Shown piece after piece: positions 5,680-7,648 of a DNA stretch of 7,648 nt. Position numbers and translations under genes: made by a program. The DNA lies in NCBI GenBank assembly GCA_947476515.1, contig CANJQZ010000085.1, positions 1-7,648 of the forward strand, written 5' to 3'. This DNA comes from Flavobacteriales bacterium (GTDB lineage: Bacteria; Bacteroidota; Bacteroidia; Flavobacteriales_D; Crocinitomicaceae). The notes beneath the pieces are model-generated. The model was not told where the DNA came from. It did not search any database and saw nothing but the letters and a program-made list of their open reading frames with translations. The first letter of the stretch is position 1, and every line of letters starts with the position of its first letter.

Positions 5680-7476
5680 TTAATCGTTAAGTTTTAGTAC
5701 AGCTAAAAATGCCTCTTGTGGCACTTCAACACGACCCACTTGTCGCATTCTTTTTTTACCTTCTTTTTGTTTCTCTAATAATTTTCTTTTTCTAGAAATA
5801 TCACCGCCATAACATTTAGCAGTAACATCTTTTCTTAATGCTTTAATGGTTTCTCTTGCTATAATCTTTGCTCCAATTGCGGCTTGAATAGGAATTTCAA
5901 ATTGTTGTCTTGGGATGAGTTCTTTTAACTTTAAACAAATCCGTTTTCCTAAATCAAAGGCATTGCTTCTATGTACTAAAGCAGATAAAGCATCTACTTG
6001 TTCAGCATTTAATAATAAATCCATTTTAATCAAATCAGATTCTCTATATCCAATTGGATGATAATCGAAAGATGCATAACCTCTTGAGACAGATTTCAAT
6101 CGATCATAAAAATCAAATACGATTTCTGCTAAAGGCATTTCAAAAGAAATTTCTACCCGGTCTTGTGTTAGATAGACTTGATTTTTTAATTCTCCTCTTT
6201 TCTCAACACATAAAGTCATAATAGAGCCAACATATTCTGTCTTCGTAATTACTTGTGCTTGAATGTAAGGTTCTTCTATACGATCCATTCCTGATGGGTC
6301 AGGCAATTCAGATGGATTGTTAACTATAATAACCTTTTGAGTATCCTTTTTCATATAAGATTTATACGAAACATTGGGAACTGTCGTAATAACAGTCATA
6401 TTAAACTCTCTTTCCAATCTTTCTTGTATGATTTCCATGTGCAACATACCTAAGAAACCGCATCTAAAACCAAAACCTAAAGCTGCAGAAGATTCAGGTT
6501 CAAAAACCAAAGAAGAATCATTGAGTTGCAGTTTCTCCATTGAATAACGCAATTCTTCATAGTCTTCTGTATCAACAGGATAAATACCAGCAAAAACCAT
6601 TGGCTTCACATCTTCAAATCCTTTGATTGCTGTTTCACAAGGATTCTCTGTCAAAGTAATGGTGTCTCCAACTTTAACCTCGTTGGCTTGTTTAATTCCT
6701 GAAATAATATACCCAACATCTCCAGCGCGCACTTCTTTGCGAGGTGAAAGATCCATTTTTAATATACCAATTTCATCTGCATTATAATCTTTCCCAGTGT
6801 TAAAGAATCTAACTTTTTGCCCTTTTTTTAACACCCCATTTCTTATACGGAAATAAGCAATTATTCCTCTAAATGGATTAAAAACAGAATCAAAAATCAT
6901 GGCCTGTAATGGTGCGTTCTCATCACCTTCAGGTGCAGGAATTCTGTTGATTACAGCATCTAAAATTTTATCAACGCCCAGTCCAGTTTTACCAGAAGCT
7001 TGAATGATATCCTCTAGATCACAGCCAATTAATTCCATTATTTGATCTGAAACTTCCTCAGGCATTGCGCCTGGCAGGTCCATTTTATTTAAAATAGGGA
7101 TTATTTCTAAGTTATGATCAAGTGCTAAATATAAATTAGAAATAGTTTGAGCTTCTATTCCTTGTGACGCATCCACTATTAATAAGGCTCCTTCACATGC
7201 AGCAATAGAACGAGAAACTTCATAGGAAAAATCAACATGTCCTGGTGTATCTATCAGGTTAAGAATATAATCTTGACCTTCATGATTATAGTTCATTTGA
7301 ATTGCATGACTTTTAATGGTGATTCCGCGTTCCCGCTCTAAATCCATATCATCCAAAGCCTGAGCCTTCATATCTCTATCAGAAATAGTACCAGTTGTTT
7401 GTAATAATCTATCAGCAAGGGTACTTTTACCGTGATCAATATGGGCAATAATGCAAAAATTTCTTATGTTTTTCAT
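5680..7476 (-). CDS. lepA: Elongation factor 4 / LepA, ribosomal GTPase
   Basis: LepA (EF4) is a translational GTPase that acts on the ribosome during initiation, elongation stress or 30S assembly; its exact role is debated. The 598-residue product has the family's usual length. Motifs: G1 AHIDHGKST (11-19), switch I RERGITIK (48-55), G3 DTPGH (76-80, with the catalytic His80), G4 NKMD (130-133). EF-G-like domain II and domains III/V follow (GFRCGFLGMLHMEI; VSRGYASFDY), and the LepA-specific C-terminal domain ends with KCYGGDISRKRKLLEKQKEG and EVPQEAFLAVL. The start is ATG at 7476, giving MKNIRNFCIIAHIDHGKS, the standard LepA N-terminus. An upstream in-frame TTG at 7494 would add six codons but overlaps the promoter -7 region, so I reject it. 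It heads the four-gene operon with the b-like protein, cytochrome c and hflX. Confidence 0.97.
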   Translation of the reverse strand: MKNIRNFCIIAHIDHGKSTLADRLLQTTGTISDRDMKAQALDDMDLERERGITIKSHAIQMNYNHEGQDYILNLIDTPGHVDFSYEVSRSIAACEGALLIVDASQGIEAQTISNLYLALDHNLEIIPILNKMDLPGAMPEEVSDQIMELIGCDLEDIIQASGKTGLGVDKILDAVINRIPAPEGDENAPLQAMIFDSVFNPFRGIIAYFRIRNGVLKKGQKVRFFNTGKDYNADEIGILKMDLSPRKEVRAGDVGYIISGIKQANEVKVGDTITLTENPCETAIKGFEDVKPMVFAGIYPVDTEDYEELRYSMEKLQLNDSSLVFEPESSAALGFGFRCGFLGMLHMEIIQERLEREFNMTVITTVPNVSYKSYMKKDTQKVIIVNNPSELPDPSGMDRIEEPYIQAQVITKTEYVGSIMTLCVEKRGELKNQVYLTQDRVEISFEMPLAEIVFDFYDRLKSVSRGYASFDYHPIGYRESDLIKMDLLLNAEQVDALSALVHRSNAFDLGKRICLKLKELIPRQQFEIPIQAAIGAKIIARETIKALRKDVTAKCYGGDISRKRKLLEKQKEGKKRMRQVGRVEVPQEAFLAVLKLND

Positions 7477-7483
7477 ACGATTG

Positions 7484-7513
7484 CGAAGGTACAATTAATG
7501 CAACAATGTACAA
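7484..7513 (-). promoter_or_regulatory. Putative promoter of the lepA-hflX operon
   Basis: Read on the reverse strand, TTG (7513-7511) is followed after 19 bases by TACCTTCG (7491-7484), then CA. This is a close match to the TTG-N19-TAnnTTTG pattern with one T-to-C change. The -7 box ends 7 bases before the lepA ATG at 7476, so the transcript would be leaderless or nearly so, consistent with the absence of a Shine-Dalgarno. Confidence 0.5.
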
Positions 7514-7540
7514 GAGGTTTCGAAGATAATTCCTATGTAA

Positions 7541-7648
7541 TTATCGGATAACATTTACATGGCCATCCATATGCTCCTCTTCTCTATGAGGTCTTGTATA
7601 GCTTAGACGCCAAGTGTATACATCATCTTGCACAGGCTGACCCCTATA
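7541..7648 (-). CDS. C-terminus of a T9SS type B (gliding-motility-type CTD) secreted protein, 5' part beyond the window
   Basis: The reverse strand reads open from the right edge for 35 codons to a TAA at 7543-7541. The peptide contains GQPVQDDVYTWRLSYT and ends GHVNVIR. This matches the end of the gliding-motility-associated C-terminal domain, the T9SS type B sorting signal, which typically reads G-x-PVQ-x-DVYVWK...GHVTLLR. Such proteins are usually large multi-domain surface or secreted proteins of Bacteroidota; the N-terminal content cannot be seen. The stop is 65 bases upstream of the lepA ATG and in the same direction. A separate promoter for lepA is proposed and no clear terminator lies between, so read-through into lepA is possible. 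Confidence 0.75.
   Translation of the reverse strand, partial: YRGQPVQDDVYTWRLSYTRPHREEEHMDGHVNVIR

Noticed and set aside
7477..7494. Six-codon upstream extension of lepA from a TTG
   Set aside because: The ATG at 7476 gives the standard LepA N-terminus, and the extension overlaps the proposed -7 box.
7525..7545. Inverted repeat GATAATT / AATTATC at the end of the type B CTD gene
   Set aside because: The stem is only 7 bp, A/T-rich, overlaps the stop codon and has no following T-run on the gene's strand; chance is likely in such AT-rich DNA.
1..7648. tRNA, rRNA, CRISPR array, transposase or attachment-site repeats
   Set aside because: I looked through the spacers on both strands and saw no cloverleaf, direct-repeat array, transposase motif or terminal repeats; the window is gene-dense with ordinary families.

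Overview
The window is AT-rich and reads as chromosomal DNA from a member of the Bacteroidota, most likely order Flavobacteriales. The evidence is a type A type IX secretion (T9SS) sorting domain in one gene, a type B sorting domain in a fragment at the right edge, a DUF4271 membrane protein next to a hemD-like gene, -7 boxes of the TAnnTTTG type, and the near absence of Shine-Dalgarno sequences. The genus cannot be fixed from this sequence. There are eight protein genes (two cut by the window edges), no RNA genes, no insertion sequences and no CRISPR array. No intergenic stretch exceeds about 115 bases.

Left part (1-2065). The 5' end of a glutaryl-CoA-dehydrogenase-like acyl-CoA dehydrogenase runs leftward off the edge. 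It is divergent from a rightward pair made of a DUF4271 membrane protein and a uroporphyrinogen-III synthase-like gene, 23 bases apart. The 97-base divergent spacer carries one -7-like box facing each way. The hemD-like gene has no ATG near its N-terminus and appears to start at TTG.

Middle (2066-3700). A 113-base spacer holds an AT-rich inverted repeat and a recognisable Bacteroidota promoter. It leads into a 485-residue secreted protein: signal peptide, thioredoxin-like domain with a WCGPC active site, a beta-rich middle, a Gly/Cys-rich domain and a T9SS type A sorting domain. A strong 12-bp-stem terminator follows and lies between converging genes.

Right part (3709-7476). Four leftward genes form a tight operon transcribed lepA - membrane cytochrome-b-like protein - cytochrome c lipoprotein - hflX. 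The gaps are 11 bases, then overlaps of 10 and 4 bases. Two ribosome-associated GTPases thus bracket a small probable heme-protein pair. A TTG-N19-TACCTTCG promoter sits just upstream of lepA. Upstream of that is the last 35 codons of a protein with a T9SS type B (gliding-motility-type) C-terminus.

Most genes are recognisable housekeeping or lineage-typical families. I see no clear novel defence or mobile system. The most interesting items are the LepA/cytochrome/HflX operon, the secreted thioredoxin-fold fusion protein, and the unusual start codons.
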